Assembly (NCBI GenBank): GCA_041745765.1
Contig: JBGTIH010000062.1
Location: forward strand, 1 to 64,000
Length of the DNA stretch: 64,000 bases
Source of the DNA: JAHCHG01 sp041745765
GTDB taxonomy: Bacteria; Acidobacteriota; Blastocatellia; Pyrinomonadales; Pyrinomonadaceae
Direction: 5' to 3'
Below, piece after piece: positions 44,099-52,433 of the stretch (its first letter is position 1; each line of letters starts with the position of its first letter). Both the position numbers and the translations under genes were made by a program. A model generated the notes under the pieces. That model was not told the DNA's origin and made no database searches. It saw only the letters and a list, made by a program, of their open reading frames with translations.

Positions 44099-44890
44099 AT
44101 GGAACTGATTGAAAAAGTTAGCGATTTTTCGGGGCGTTATAAAAGCTGGAACGCCAACGAAAATCTAAAGAATTATCCCTTTGTCGAAAATGTTGACGCG
44201 CCGTTCACCCCTTTGCAACGCGCTCTGCCGATGCTCAATCTGGCTTTGATTTCTTCCGCCGGAGCATTTATTGACGGCACGGATTCATTCGATACAAATT
44301 CGCGCGACGGCGACGCAAGTTTCCGGGAAATTCCCATCGAGGTCGAAGCTGAAGATTTGCTTTATGCCGCTCGCGGTTATGATCCGACCGCCGTCAAAGA
44401 AGACCGCAACACGCAGATTCCGGTTGACCGTCTGCTCGAATACGAAGCCAATGCCGTGATCGGCAGATTAAATCACGTCTGGTGGAGTTTGGCGGGCTGG
44501 ATTCCAAATGCGCGGCTTGTCGCCGAAGATACCGCGCCGCGCATTGCCGAACGGCTTACGCGCTACGAAGTTCAAGCCGCACTTTTAATTCCGGCATCGC
44601 GTCTTTGTCATCAAACTCTGGGAATCGTCGCCCGCGCTATCGAACAAACCGGAATTCCGACGATTATGCTTTCGGTTGATCGCCTGTTGACCGATAAAGC
44701 GCGTCCGCCGCGTGTCGCTTATTACGACGGCGAATTCGGTTCGGTCGCCGGAAAACCCAATTGGAAAGAGCATCAATTCAGAATTTTAGATGAATCTCTG
44801 CGCTGGATCGAGAGTCTGGATCAGCCGACTTCGCGTAAATTGGTCGTAAAATTGGAAACCGAAACCGAAATGTCGCGCGGCGAGCGGTAA
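44099..44890 (+). CDS. glycine/sarcosine/betaine reductase selenoprotein B-like (GrdB/PrdB family)
   Basis: 263 residues. LLIPASRLCHQTLGIVARAIEQTGIPTIMLS matches the GrdB/PrdB region around the C-H-Q-T motif that follows the catalytic site in that family. Unlike true GrdB, no Sec (TGA) or Cys-x-x-Cys cluster is visible upstream, and the protein is ~60% of GrdB length, so a Stickland-type reductase function is unlikely. It probably belongs to the broad group of non-redox homologues found in aerobic Acidobacteriota. Follows the DUF4149 gene. Confidence 0.7.
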   Translation: MELIEKVSDFSGRYKSWNANENLKNYPFVENVDAPFTPLQRALPMLNLALISSAGAFIDGTDSFDTNSRDGDASFREIPIEVEAEDLLYAARGYDPTAVKEDRNTQIPVDRLLEYEANAVIGRLNHVWWSLAGWIPNARLVAEDTAPRIAERLTRYEVQAALLIPASRLCHQTLGIVARAIEQTGIPTIMLSVDRLLTDKARPPRVAYYDGEFGSVAGKPNWKEHQFRILDESLRWIESLDQPTSRKLVVKLETETEMSRGER

Positions 44891-45270
44891 AAAACGGAAG
44901 TGATTTGAATCACAGATTACCACAGATTATTTTGAGAAATTAAAGAACGACAGTTAAGATCAACTATTTATAATAGCGTGAGTATCGGTCAAGAAATATT
45001 AAATCGCAGAAACGCGCCGGAGCGCAGAAAATTATAAATAAGTATCGAACAAATTCAGCATATATTCTGACGGATTAGTTCAATTTTGGGCAAATACTAC
45101 AAAAAAAACTCTGCATCTCAGCGTTTCTATGGTGAAAAATAGTTATCCAATACTCACGTTATAATATCTGTGTTCATCTATGGATAATTTATCGTTCGTC
45201 TTATAGCGTGAGAATTTAATTGTCTCGCGCTTTTTGTTTTTTTCACTAATTTCGTGCTTTAATTTTTCAA
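44891..45270. other. intergenic region with inverted-repeat-bounded element
   Basis: 380 bases without a gene. 44969-44985 (TATAATAGCGTGAGTAT) and 45150-45166 form a 17-base inverted repeat with two mismatches, bounding a ~198-base segment; a third partial copy in direct orientation lies at 45201-45215 (TTATAGCGTGAGAAT). Within it are degenerate CGCAGAA/CTCTGCA-type repeats in opposite orientation. It looks like a small non-coding mobile element (MITE-like). Confidence 0.65.
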
Positions 45271-46356
45271 ATGAGAAAGAAAATCGGAATCGGAATAATC
45301 GGAACGGGATTTGCGCGAAAGGTGCAGATTCCGGCGTTTCAAAATCTTGCAAATGCCGAAATCATTTCAATCGCCAGCCGACAATTAAAAAACGCTGAAG
45401 ATGCGGCAAGCGATTTTGACATCGCGCATTTTACGGATGATTGGCGGGAAACCGTTGAACGTGAAGATGTTGAACTGGTTTGCATTACCACACCGCCCGA
45501 CACTCATTTTGAAATGGCACTTGCCTCAATCGAACTCGGCAAGCACGTTTTGTGCGAAAAACCGATGGCGTTTGATGTGGCACAAGCGCAAAAAATGACC
45601 GAAGCGGCGCACAAAAAAAATGTTCTGGCATTAATTGATCACGAACTACGCTTTTTAAACGGCAGACAAAAAGCCTTTAATTTATTGCGCGAAGATAAAA
45701 TCGGCAAAATCTTTCACTGCAAATATTTTTTTAACAACGCAACCCGCGGAAACGCTGATTTGCCCTGGAGTTGGTGGTCAAGCGTGGAAAGCGGAGGCGG
45801 CACTCTGGGCGCAATCGGTTCACATGCGATTGACACTTTGCGATGGTTTCTCGGCGCGGAAATCGCCGAAGTTTTCTGCCATCTGCACACCAATATTAAG
45901 CAAAGACCGGATGCGGAAACCGGCGAAAAGCGCGAAGTTACGAGCGACGACGAAGCATTAATGATTTTGAAATTTGCCGAAAGCGATCTGCTCGAAGAAG
46001 CAACGGCAAATGTTTCGCTCTCAATGGTCGAAGCCGGAAATTATCGTAACTGCGTGGAATTTTTCGGGACAAAAGGCGCAATCCGCATTGAAGACAACGG
46101 CGAAATTTTCTTTACCGATATCAGCGAAAACATCTGGCAAGAAATTAAGGTCGAATTAGGCGAAGTTGTGCCGAAAACACCGCAAAACGGCTGGTCGCGC
46201 GGTTTTGCGGCGTTCTCTCACAAAATCATCAATGCCATTTCGGCAGGAAAAACCGAAATTAAATATGCCGCCACTTTCAAAGATGGTCTGGAAGTTCAAA
46301 AAGTTTTAGATGCCGCGCGGAAATCCGATGAAACAGGCTGTTTGATAAAAATCTAA
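45271..46356 (+). CDS. Gfo/Idh/MocA family oxidoreductase
   Basis: 361 residues. N-terminal Rossmann fold with GIIGTGFARKVQIPAFQ, then ELVCITTPPDTHFEMALASIELGKHVLCEKPMAFD, where CEKP provides the catalytic-type Lys of the family. C-terminal alpha/beta domain contains GGGTLGAIGSHAIDTLRWFLGA with the conserved GSHxxD motif. It oxidises or reduces a sugar, inositol or imidazole-type substrate with NAD(P); substrate not inferable. Alone, terminated by the inverted array at 46349-46411. Confidence 0.92.
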   Translation: MRKKIGIGIIGTGFARKVQIPAFQNLANAEIISIASRQLKNAEDAASDFDIAHFTDDWRETVEREDVELVCITTPPDTHFEMALASIELGKHVLCEKPMAFDVAQAQKMTEAAHKKNVLALIDHELRFLNGRQKAFNLLREDKIGKIFHCKYFFNNATRGNADLPWSWWSSVESGGGTLGAIGSHAIDTLRWFLGAEIAEVFCHLHTNIKQRPDAETGEKREVTSDDEALMILKFAESDLLEEATANVSLSMVEAGNYRNCVEFFGTKGAIRIEDNGEIFFTDISENIWQEIKVELGEVVPKTPQNGWSRGFAAFSHKIINAISAGKTEIKYAATFKDGLEVQKVLDAARKSDETGCLIKI

Positions 46357-46411
46357 AAATCATTTCAGATTCCAAATTCCAAATCTGAAATCTGAAATGA
46401 TTTTTAGATTT
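46349..46411. repeat. heptameric mirrored array, bidirectional terminator
   Basis: AAATCTAAAAATCATTTCAG is perfectly mirrored by CTGAAATGATTTTTAGATTT, with CAGATTC/CAAATTC units (7-base phase) in the middle. Lies between convergent genes (oxidoreductase and nikR). Confidence 0.9.
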
Positions 46412-46419
46412 AAATTATT

Positions 46420-46845
46420 TTAAGAAGTTATACCGGAAGAAGGCAAAGTCAGAAAAAGCTTGCCGTTTTTGATGCCTTTCAAGCTCAAAAGCCGGTTGGA
46501 AAGTTCGACGATTTCGGACACAATGCCGCGCAGGGCAATGATTTCCATACAATCATCGTGGCTGACGTGAAGGTGCATTACGGACAAAATATTATCGTGA
46601 AAATCGTGCTGAATCGCGCCCATTTCCTGCGCCAAATTTCGGGCGTGATGGTCATAGACGAGCGTCAAACTGCCGAGTGCATTTATTTCGGTTTGCGTTT
46701 CAATTTTTTGCTGAATTAATGCTTCACGAATCAGATCGCGCAACGCTTCGGAACGCGTCGCATAGCCGCGATCGTTAATTAAACGGTCGTAATTTTCCAG
46801 TAAATCCTGATCTATGCTGACACCAAATCTGACTAATTCACTCAT
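46420..46845 (-). CDS. nikR: nickel-responsive regulator NikR
   Basis: 141 residues: N-terminal ribbon-helix-helix DNA-binding domain (RFGVSIDQDLLENYDRLI, about 5-45), C-terminal ACT-like nickel domain with His80, His91, His93 and Cys99 (MHLHVSHDDC). These match the E. coli ligands His76, His87, His89 and Cys95, each shifted by four. The protein represses nickel import (or activates urease/efflux) when nickel is plentiful. It lies 22 bases after hldD in the same direction. A matching Nik-type ABC operon is 3.2 kb away (49999-55813). Confidence 0.95.
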   Translation of the reverse strand: MSELVRFGVSIDQDLLENYDRLINDRGYATRSEALRDLIREALIQQKIETQTEINALGSLTLVYDHHARNLAQEMGAIQHDFHDNILSVMHLHVSHDDCMEIIALRGIVSEIVELSNRLLSLKGIKNGKLFLTLPSSGITS

Positions 46846-46867
46846 TTTGTATTTAATAAAATATCAT

Positions 46868-47833
46868 TCAATCACCCAAAAATTTATCGGGAATCAGATA
46901 ATTCTGCACATAATCGGCGACGGATTCGTGTAAAGACATTATTTTTTTGTCGTAGCCGGTTTCACGAATTCGTGTCAAATCGGCTTGCGTGTGATATTGA
47001 TAACGATCCCTTAAATGTTCGGGCATTTCAACGAATTCGATTGCGGGCGGCAGATCGAGCGCGTTAAAAATCGCTTTAGCAAGTTCGTTCCAGGTGTGCA
47101 TTTCGCCCGAGCCGACGTTGAACAAACCGCCGATTTTATTTTCTATAAAATGCAGAGTCATTTCCGTAACGTCTTTCACATAAACAAAATCGCGGCCGAA
47201 TTCGCCGTCTTGATAATCGGGATTCGCGCTTTTGAAAAGCTGTAATTTCCCCGTGTCGCGAATCTGCGCAAAGGCTTTGTTGATGAGCGAACGCATATCT
47301 TCTTTATGGTTTTCATTCGGTCCGAAAACATTGAAATATTTCAGCCCGATGATTTCTTTTAATAATCCGGTGCGATGCGCGTAAAGATCGAAAAGATGTT
47401 TCGAGTAGCCGTAGACATTGAGCGGGCGAAGCTTTTCAAGGTTTTCCGTGCCGTCTTCCATTCCTTGTTCACCGTCGCCGTAAGTCGCCGCGCTCGATGC
47501 GTAAATAAAGCGTTTGCCGTTTGAAACAGACCAATTAGCGAGCGTTTTCGTAAATTCGTAATTATTCCGCATCATAAAATTAGCGTCGCGCTCAGTCGTC
47601 GCCGAACACGCGCCTAGATGCAGAATAATTTCGGCTTTATTATGCTGTTCTAGATTCGCAATAAAATCGTCCGCGTCCAAATAATCCGCAAACTTTAACG
47701 GCGCAAGATTTTTCCATTTGTCCGAAGAATCCAGCCGGTCAACGATCAAAATATCCGTTTCGCCCAATTGATTAAGCCGCCAAACAAGCGCACTTCCAAT
47801 AAATCCCGCGCCGCCGGTAACAATAATTTTCAT
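46868..47833 (-). CDS. hldD: ADP-L-glycero-D-manno-heptose 6-epimerase
   Basis: 321 residues of the extended SDR family. TGGAGFIGSALVWRLN NAD(P)-binding start, DYLDADDFI, ASSAATYGDG and the catalytic Tyr in YGYSKHLFD. NVFGPNENHK and RDFVYVKDV are typical of RfaD/HldD, which epimerises ADP-D,D-heptose for lipopolysaccharide inner core. ATG 47833. Probably the promoter-proximal gene for nikR. Confidence 0.93.
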   Translation of the reverse strand: MKIIVTGGAGFIGSALVWRLNQLGETDILIVDRLDSSDKWKNLAPLKFADYLDADDFIANLEQHNKAEIILHLGACSATTERDANFMMRNNYEFTKTLANWSVSNGKRFIYASSAATYGDGEQGMEDGTENLEKLRPLNVYGYSKHLFDLYAHRTGLLKEIIGLKYFNVFGPNENHKEDMRSLINKAFAQIRDTGKLQLFKSANPDYQDGEFGRDFVYVKDVTEMTLHFIENKIGGLFNVGSGEMHTWNELAKAIFNALDLPPAIEFVEMPEHLRDRYQYHTQADLTRIRETGYDKKIMSLHESVADYVQNYLIPDKFLGD

Positions 47834-47909
47834 AATGGAAAATAGAAAATGAAAAATGGAATTTGTTTCTGATTATAATTTAACACTTATCCGTTTTCCA
47901 TTTTTCGTT
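47834..47909. repeat. heptameric array upstream of hldD
   Basis: Four units (aatggaa, aatagaa, aatgaaa, aatggaa) and, about 30 bases on, the inverse TTTTCCATTTTTCGTT. It occupies the short space between the DHS-like gene and hldD. Confidence 0.8.
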
Positions 47910-47916
47910 AAATAAA

Positions 47917-48897
47917 TTACCAACCGAGAATATAAGCGAACATCAGCGGCGCAACGATTGACGCGTCGGATTCGACGATGAATTTCGGCGTATCAACCGC
48001 CAATTTTCCCCAGGTGATTTTCTCGTTCGGAACCGCGCCTGAATAACTTCCGTAAGAAGTTGTCGAATCAGAAATCTGACAGAAATAACCCCAAACGGGA
48101 ACGCTTTCGCGTTGTAAATCCTGATGCAGCATCGGCACGACGCAGATCGGAAAATCGCCCGCGATGCCGCCGCCGATCTGGAAAAACCCGATGGTCGAAT
48201 CGTCAATCGCGTTTTCGGTGTACCAATCGGCGAGCATCATCATATATTCGATTCCGGTTTTGACCGTATGAACATTTTTCACATCGCCCGTGATGACGTG
48301 TCCGGCATACATATTCCCCATTGTTGAATCTTCCCAACCGGGAACAACCATCGGCAGATTTTTCTCCATCGCCGCATACATCCACGAATCTTTCAGATCA
48401 ATCTGGTAATACTCTTCGAGCGCACCCGATTTCAAAACCTGATACATAAATTCGTGCGGAAAATAGCGTTTTCCTTCCGCGTCGGCTTTCGTCCAAACGT
48501 CAACCATCGCTTTTTCAAGCCGCCGCATCGCTTCCATTTCGGGAATGCACGTATCGGTTACGCGGTTCATATGCCGGTCGAGCAAATCCTGTTCGTCCTG
48601 CGGCGTTAAATCTCTATAATCCGGCACTCGTTCGTAAAAATCGTGCGCGACGAGATTAAACAAATCTTCTTCCAGGTTCGCGCCCGTGCAGGAAATTACC
48701 TGCACTTTGTCTTGCCGGATCATCTCCGCCAAAGACAATCCTAGTTCTGCTGAACTCATTGCACCGGCAAGAGTTATCATCATCTTGCCGCCGTTTTCTA
48801 TGTGAGTTTTATAACCTTCCGCCGCGTCAATTAACGCCGCCGAATTGAAATGCCGAAAATGATGTTTGATAAATTCGCTGATTGTTTGATTATTCAT
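47917..48897 (-). CDS. deoxyhypusine synthase-like protein
   Basis: About 326 residues from ATG 48897; TTG 48921 is an alternative that adds eight residues. The family is evident from TLAGAMSSAELGLSLAEMIRQ, CTGANLEEDLFNLVA, VPGWEDSTMGNMYA, GGGIAGDFPI and the C-terminal TWGKLAVDT, where the Lys corresponds to human Lys329, followed by ESDASIVAPLMFAYI. Bacteria lack eIF5A, so the bacterial members act on other substrates, with homospermidine-type or agmatine-derived polyamine reactions proposed. Function here is unproven. Flanked by nikR/hldD and a stop-interrupted gene. Confidence 0.88.
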   Translation of the reverse strand: MNNQTISEFIKHHFRHFNSAALIDAAEGYKTHIENGGKMMITLAGAMSSAELGLSLAEMIRQDKVQVISCTGANLEEDLFNLVAHDFYERVPDYRDLTPQDEQDLLDRHMNRVTDTCIPEMEAMRRLEKAMVDVWTKADAEGKRYFPHEFMYQVLKSGALEEYYQIDLKDSWMYAAMEKNLPMVVPGWEDSTMGNMYAGHVITGDVKNVHTVKTGIEYMMMLADWYTENAIDDSTIGFFQIGGGIAGDFPICVVPMLHQDLQRESVPVWGYFCQISDSTTSYGSYSGAVPNEKITWGKLAVDTPKFIVESDASIVAPLMFAYILGW

Positions 48898-49156
48898 AAT
48901 AAAATTAAAAAAGCCCTGCAACCGCCTACGGAAATCTTCCGCTATCGAACGCTTTTTCGCGGCTTCGGGAATATAAAATTAAGTTTTAATCTATATCAAT
49001 TTACTGCAAATTTGCAAACTTTACAGCTTTTAAGATTGCCGGAGAAAAGAGAAATGGAACGCAAATATACGTGGATTAGGCATTTTTTGCTGATTTTTAT
49101 AAAAACAATCAGCGTAAATCCGCTAAATCCGTGTTCATCCGCATCCCATTTCTTAT

Positions 49157-49732
49157 TTATTTCCGAGCAACTTCTTTCTGAATTTTCATAACTTCTGCTA
49201 TTGAAGCGAGGATTTTCTCCGTGAAAGATTTCGGTTTTACTTCGCAAACGGCGTGCAGTCCGAGCAAAACGTGAACAACTTTGATCGCACACAACACGGT
49301 TTGATCAACATCTTTAACCGAAAATTGCGGATTTATGCCGAGATTTACGCGCGCCGTTTCATCGCACCACGCATCGGCATTTTCGAGCGCGATGGCTTCG
49401 GCAATTATTTTCGTGTCGGTTTCAGGCGGCAAATGCAGGATCATAGAACAATATTCGCCGTCCAAAGATAAATCGCTTTCCACACCGACCGTTTCGAGAA
49501 AACCTTCGCGCACGTCTTTTGCCATCGTCAGCAAAATCTTATAAGTTTCAGGAAATAATTCTTCCTGATCCTGAGGCGCAGAAATATGCCCGGAAATAGA
49601 TAAACCTTTTTCCTGTAACATTTTCCACGCCGACGGAATTCGCCAGGCGTGCAGTTTTGTCCCGCGAACAGGCGGACCGCCCGTTAATGCAAGTTCTCAG
49701 AATTTTTCCCAACGTCCGCGCCAACGACTCAT
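49157..49732 (-). pseudogene. hypothetical gene with in-frame TGA near its start
   Basis: The plausible start ATG 49732 is preceded by GGAGCTTCAAACAAA, a good ribosome site. The frame reads MSRWRGRWEKF, then TGA 49697-49699 (codon 12), then ELALTGGPPVRGTKLHAWRI and the remaining ~155 codons to 49157. Without the stop it would be 191 residues. The body has a mixed alpha/beta character (MILHLPPETDTKIIAEAIAL, CAIKVVHVLLGLHAVCEV) and no recognised domain. A restart at ATG 49621 would give 154 residues but has no ribosome site. Sequencing error, readthrough or recent inactivation are all possible. Confidence 0.6.
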
Positions 49733-49811
49733 TTTGTTTGAAGCTCCTTTATTTAATTTCTTAGAAACTGTTTTAAAACTCAATTGAATGACAATGTGTA
49801 AGGAGAGAATC

Positions 49812-49916
49812 TATCAACTGTCAATTATCAACTGTCAACTAAAATATCAGAAAAACCATCGCTTTATTTTCTGTAATTTTAGTGGATAGTTGAAAGTTTA
49901 TAGTTGATAGTTTAGT
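49812..49916. repeat. heptameric mirrored array (TATCAAC / GTTGATA)
   Basis: 49812-49846 has tatcaac, tgtcaat, tatcaac, tgtcaac, taaaata; 49882-49916 has gtggata, gttgaaa, gtttata, gttgata, gtttagt. The two sets are inverse to each other across 35 bases, in the gap between the DUF4198 gene and the interrupted gene. Confidence 0.88.
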
Positions 49917-49998
49917 CCACAAACTTTGTGCAATATTTGAGTTGTAAAATAGCTTTTCAGTTAAGTTATTCGTCAAAAGTGTCGTTTTCGGATTCAAA

Positions 49999-50784
49999 TT
50001 AAATATTAAAAGTAACCGAAGCCCAAAAACTTTCCCATTCAAAACTTTTCGCATTCGAGTGTTTTCTAATCAAATGCGAACGAACAAACCAATGTCCGTT
50101 TTGCGTGATTTCGATTTCGGCGAAACCATTTTCGTCCGTTCGCGTATGCGCCGAATACTTTCCGCCGTTTAAGTTTTCCGCGCCGTTTGAAACGCGCAGG
50201 TTTTCGACCGGTTTTCCTTCAAATAAAACCTGCACGCGCATAAGTTTAGCGGAAATTTCCGTTAAAACGATTTCAAATTTGTGACCGATTTTTCGAGTAA
50301 AAACTTCCGTGTTTTCAGCGTTGTTTTTTACCAAAACCTTGGCAAATTTCGCATAACTTTCGCGCTGTTGCTCACCCGTTTCGCCGATCACGAAATCCGG
50401 CGCGGTGAACATTTGCGCCGCTTCGTCTTCGATATAATGCGCGAATCTGTCGGCTTCGAGCGTGATCGGATGCGGCAATAATTCGATTGCGGCGACAAAC
50501 GCCGTCTTCGGTTTTTCTTCGACAATTGCCGTCAAAGATTTTCCTTCAACTGTAAAATTGGTGATATTTTGTACGCCGTTTTTCGATAAAACCCTGAATC
50601 CGGCGATTCTTTCCGTCATTACCGCAGAATCGCTGGCGGGAAAATCGTCGCCCGTATTGATCTCGATCTTCGTTTTCTCCGCCGTTTCATTTTTGCCGAC
50701 GAGCCATAAATTATGCCCGAAAATCAAGCATAAAGAAGATAAAAAAGTCAGTATTTCAAGTAAATTAAAATTTTGAATTTCCAT
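49999..50784 (-). CDS. DUF4198 periplasmic protein of the nickel operon
   Basis: 261 residues with a signal peptide (FLSSLCLIFGHNLWLV), then a beta-rich DUF4198 fold (about 35-255). The His-Asn-Leu-Trp-Leu start right after the signal is characteristic of this family, in which the N-terminal His after cleavage can take part in metal binding. DUF4198 (NikK/NikM-associated) proteins accompany nickel and cobalt transporters. It begins 3 bases after the ATPase gene, so it is the last gene of the operon 55813-49999. Confidence 0.85.
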   Translation of the reverse strand: MEIQNFNLLEILTFLSSLCLIFGHNLWLVGKNETAEKTKIEINTGDDFPASDSAVMTERIAGFRVLSKNGVQNITNFTVEGKSLTAIVEEKPKTAFVAAIELLPHPITLEADRFAHYIEDEAAQMFTAPDFVIGETGEQQRESYAKFAKVLVKNNAENTEVFTRKIGHKFEIVLTEISAKLMRVQVLFEGKPVENLRVSNGAENLNGGKYSAHTRTDENGFAEIEITQNGHWFVRSHLIRKHSNAKSFEWESFWASVTFNI

Positions 50785-50787
50785 TTA

Positions 50788-52269
50788 TTATTTCTCCGAT
50801 AAAATTTCCAAACCGCCGTTTTGCATTGAAAAAACGCGGTGACACCAGCGTTTTAATAAATCGTGATCGTGGCTGACGAGGACGATTGCCGTGCCTTTTC
50901 GCGCGGTTTCGGCGAAAAGTTTCATAATGAGTTCGCCGCTCAAAACGTCGAGCGATGAGGTCGGTTCGTCCGCCGCGATGATTTTCGCCTCAGCCGTCAG
51001 AGCGCGGGCGATAGCGATGCGCTGGCATTGTCCGATTGAAAGTTCGGTCGGTCGCGCGTCTAAATTTACATTTTCCAGACCGACTTCGCCGAGTTTCTCT
51101 CTGGCAATTTCGCGCCGTTCAATTTTTAAAAATTTCTTCTTCCGGTGTTTTGCCGTCAAAGGTTCGGTGATGATTCGCCAGATCGCCCAACGCCGGTCAA
51201 GGCTTGCCAAAGAATCTTGAAAAACGGGCATAACAAAACCGTTTCGCGCGTTTCGGCTTAAAATTTTGCGCGTTTCGCCGTTTGAAACGAGTTCGCCGCC
51301 GAGATAAATTTCGCCTCTTTTCGGGGTTTCAATCGTTGAAACAAGCCGCAGAAGAGTAGATTTTCCGCAGCCCGACGCGCCGTAGATTCCGACGATCTCG
51401 CCTTGTTTGATCTCTAAATTCAAACCTTCGATCAGTTCGTTTTGCCCGTAAAAATGACCGAGATTTCTTGTTTCCAAAACAGTTTTCGCGTTTTCCAAAA
51501 TTTGCGCCGTTTCCCGGATTTTCAGATGCGAAACGGACAATAATTTTTTCGTATATGCGTGCTGCGGATTATGAAAAATATCACACGCCGCGCCGCTTTC
51601 GACGATTTTGCCGTCAAACATTACGGCAATCCGGTCGGCGTATTTTTCGACTAATTTCAGATCATGGCTGATGAGCAGAACGGCAGTTTTCAGCTTTCGC
51701 AAAGATTCCAAAACCGCTTGATTCAGCTCGGCATCGAGCGCGCTGGTCGGTTCGTCGGCGATAATCAATTTCGGCGAATGCGCCGCCGCCGCCGCGATTC
51801 CGGCGCGTTGCAGCATTCCGCCGCTCCAGGCGTTCGGAAATTGTCTGACTTTTGATTTTGCGTTTTCGATTTTGAGTTTTTCGAGCGAATTTTCAACCGC
51901 ATTTTTCGGCGGAACAATTGAATGAACGCGCCACGCTTCACCGACAAAATCGCCGACCGTCGCTAGCGGATTACAAGCCGAAAACGGGTCTTGCGCAACA
52001 AATCCGATGACCAAACCGCGCAATTTTCGCAAAGTTTTTGCGCTCGAATTTATGATTTCTTTCCCGTTCGCAAAGATCGTGCCGTCAATTTTAGTTTTCG
52101 GCGGAAGAACGCCGAGCGCGGCGCGAGCCAGAGTTGATTTTCCGCAGCCCGATTCCCCGACGAGCGCGAAACATTCGCCCGCCGGTATCGAAAACGAAAC
52201 CTCGTCGAGTGCCCGTTTGCCGTTCGGATATGTTACCGAAACTTGTTGAAAATCAAGAACTTTGGACAT
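50788..52269 (-). CDS. fused double ABC ATPase of nickel/peptide transporter (NikDE/DppDF-like)
   Basis: About 493 residues with two complete nucleotide-binding domains. First: Walker A GESGCGKST, Q-loop, signature WSGGMLQRAGIA and DEPTSALD. Second: Walker A GASGCGKST, signature LSIGQCQRIAIA, DEPTSSLD and a switch SHDHDLL. Nickel and dipeptide importers normally have two separate ATPases; here they are one chain, suggesting a fixed heterodimer. Start ATG 52269 (MSKVLDF) preferred; the upstream ATG 52287 lies inside the palindromic element. The element and degenerate repeats occupy the 164 bases after nikC. Confidence 0.93.
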   Translation of the reverse strand: MSKVLDFQQVSVTYPNGKRALDEVSFSIPAGECFALVGESGCGKSTLARAALGVLPPKTKIDGTIFANGKEIINSSAKTLRKLRGLVIGFVAQDPFSACNPLATVGDFVGEAWRVHSIVPPKNAVENSLEKLKIENAKSKVRQFPNAWSGGMLQRAGIAAAAAHSPKLIIADEPTSALDAELNQAVLESLRKLKTAVLLISHDLKLVEKYADRIAVMFDGKIVESGAACDIFHNPQHAYTKKLLSVSHLKIRETAQILENAKTVLETRNLGHFYGQNELIEGLNLEIKQGEIVGIYGASGCGKSTLLRLVSTIETPKRGEIYLGGELVSNGETRKILSRNARNGFVMPVFQDSLASLDRRWAIWRIITEPLTAKHRKKKFLKIERREIAREKLGEVGLENVNLDARPTELSIGQCQRIAIARALTAEAKIIAADEPTSSLDVLSGELIMKLFAETARKGTAIVLVSHDHDLLKRWCHRVFSMQNGGLEILSEK

Positions 52270-52276
52270 TTCTAAA

Positions 52277-52382
52277 GTCAGAACCATCTGCGGTAGCGGA
52301 TGGTTAAAAATAACTTTTCAAACCTTGGCAAATAACTCAAATTTTCGAGTTGAACCGCCCGCTACCGCAGACGGTTCTGACC
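52277..52382. repeat. palindromic element copy B, in nickel operon
   Basis: About 106 bases. GTCAGAACCATCTGCGGTAG at one end mirrors CTACCGCAGACGGTTCTGAC at the other. The arms are near-identical to copy A in lysS; the central parts differ. Next to it, 52391-52430 has ATCTGCG-type degenerate repeats. Located between nikC and nikDE-like genes, so it is transcribed and may form an mRNA hairpin. Confidence 0.92.
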
Positions 52383-52433
52383 TGTATATACAAATATCTG
52401 CGTCCATCTGCGTTAATCTGCGGTTAAATTTTC

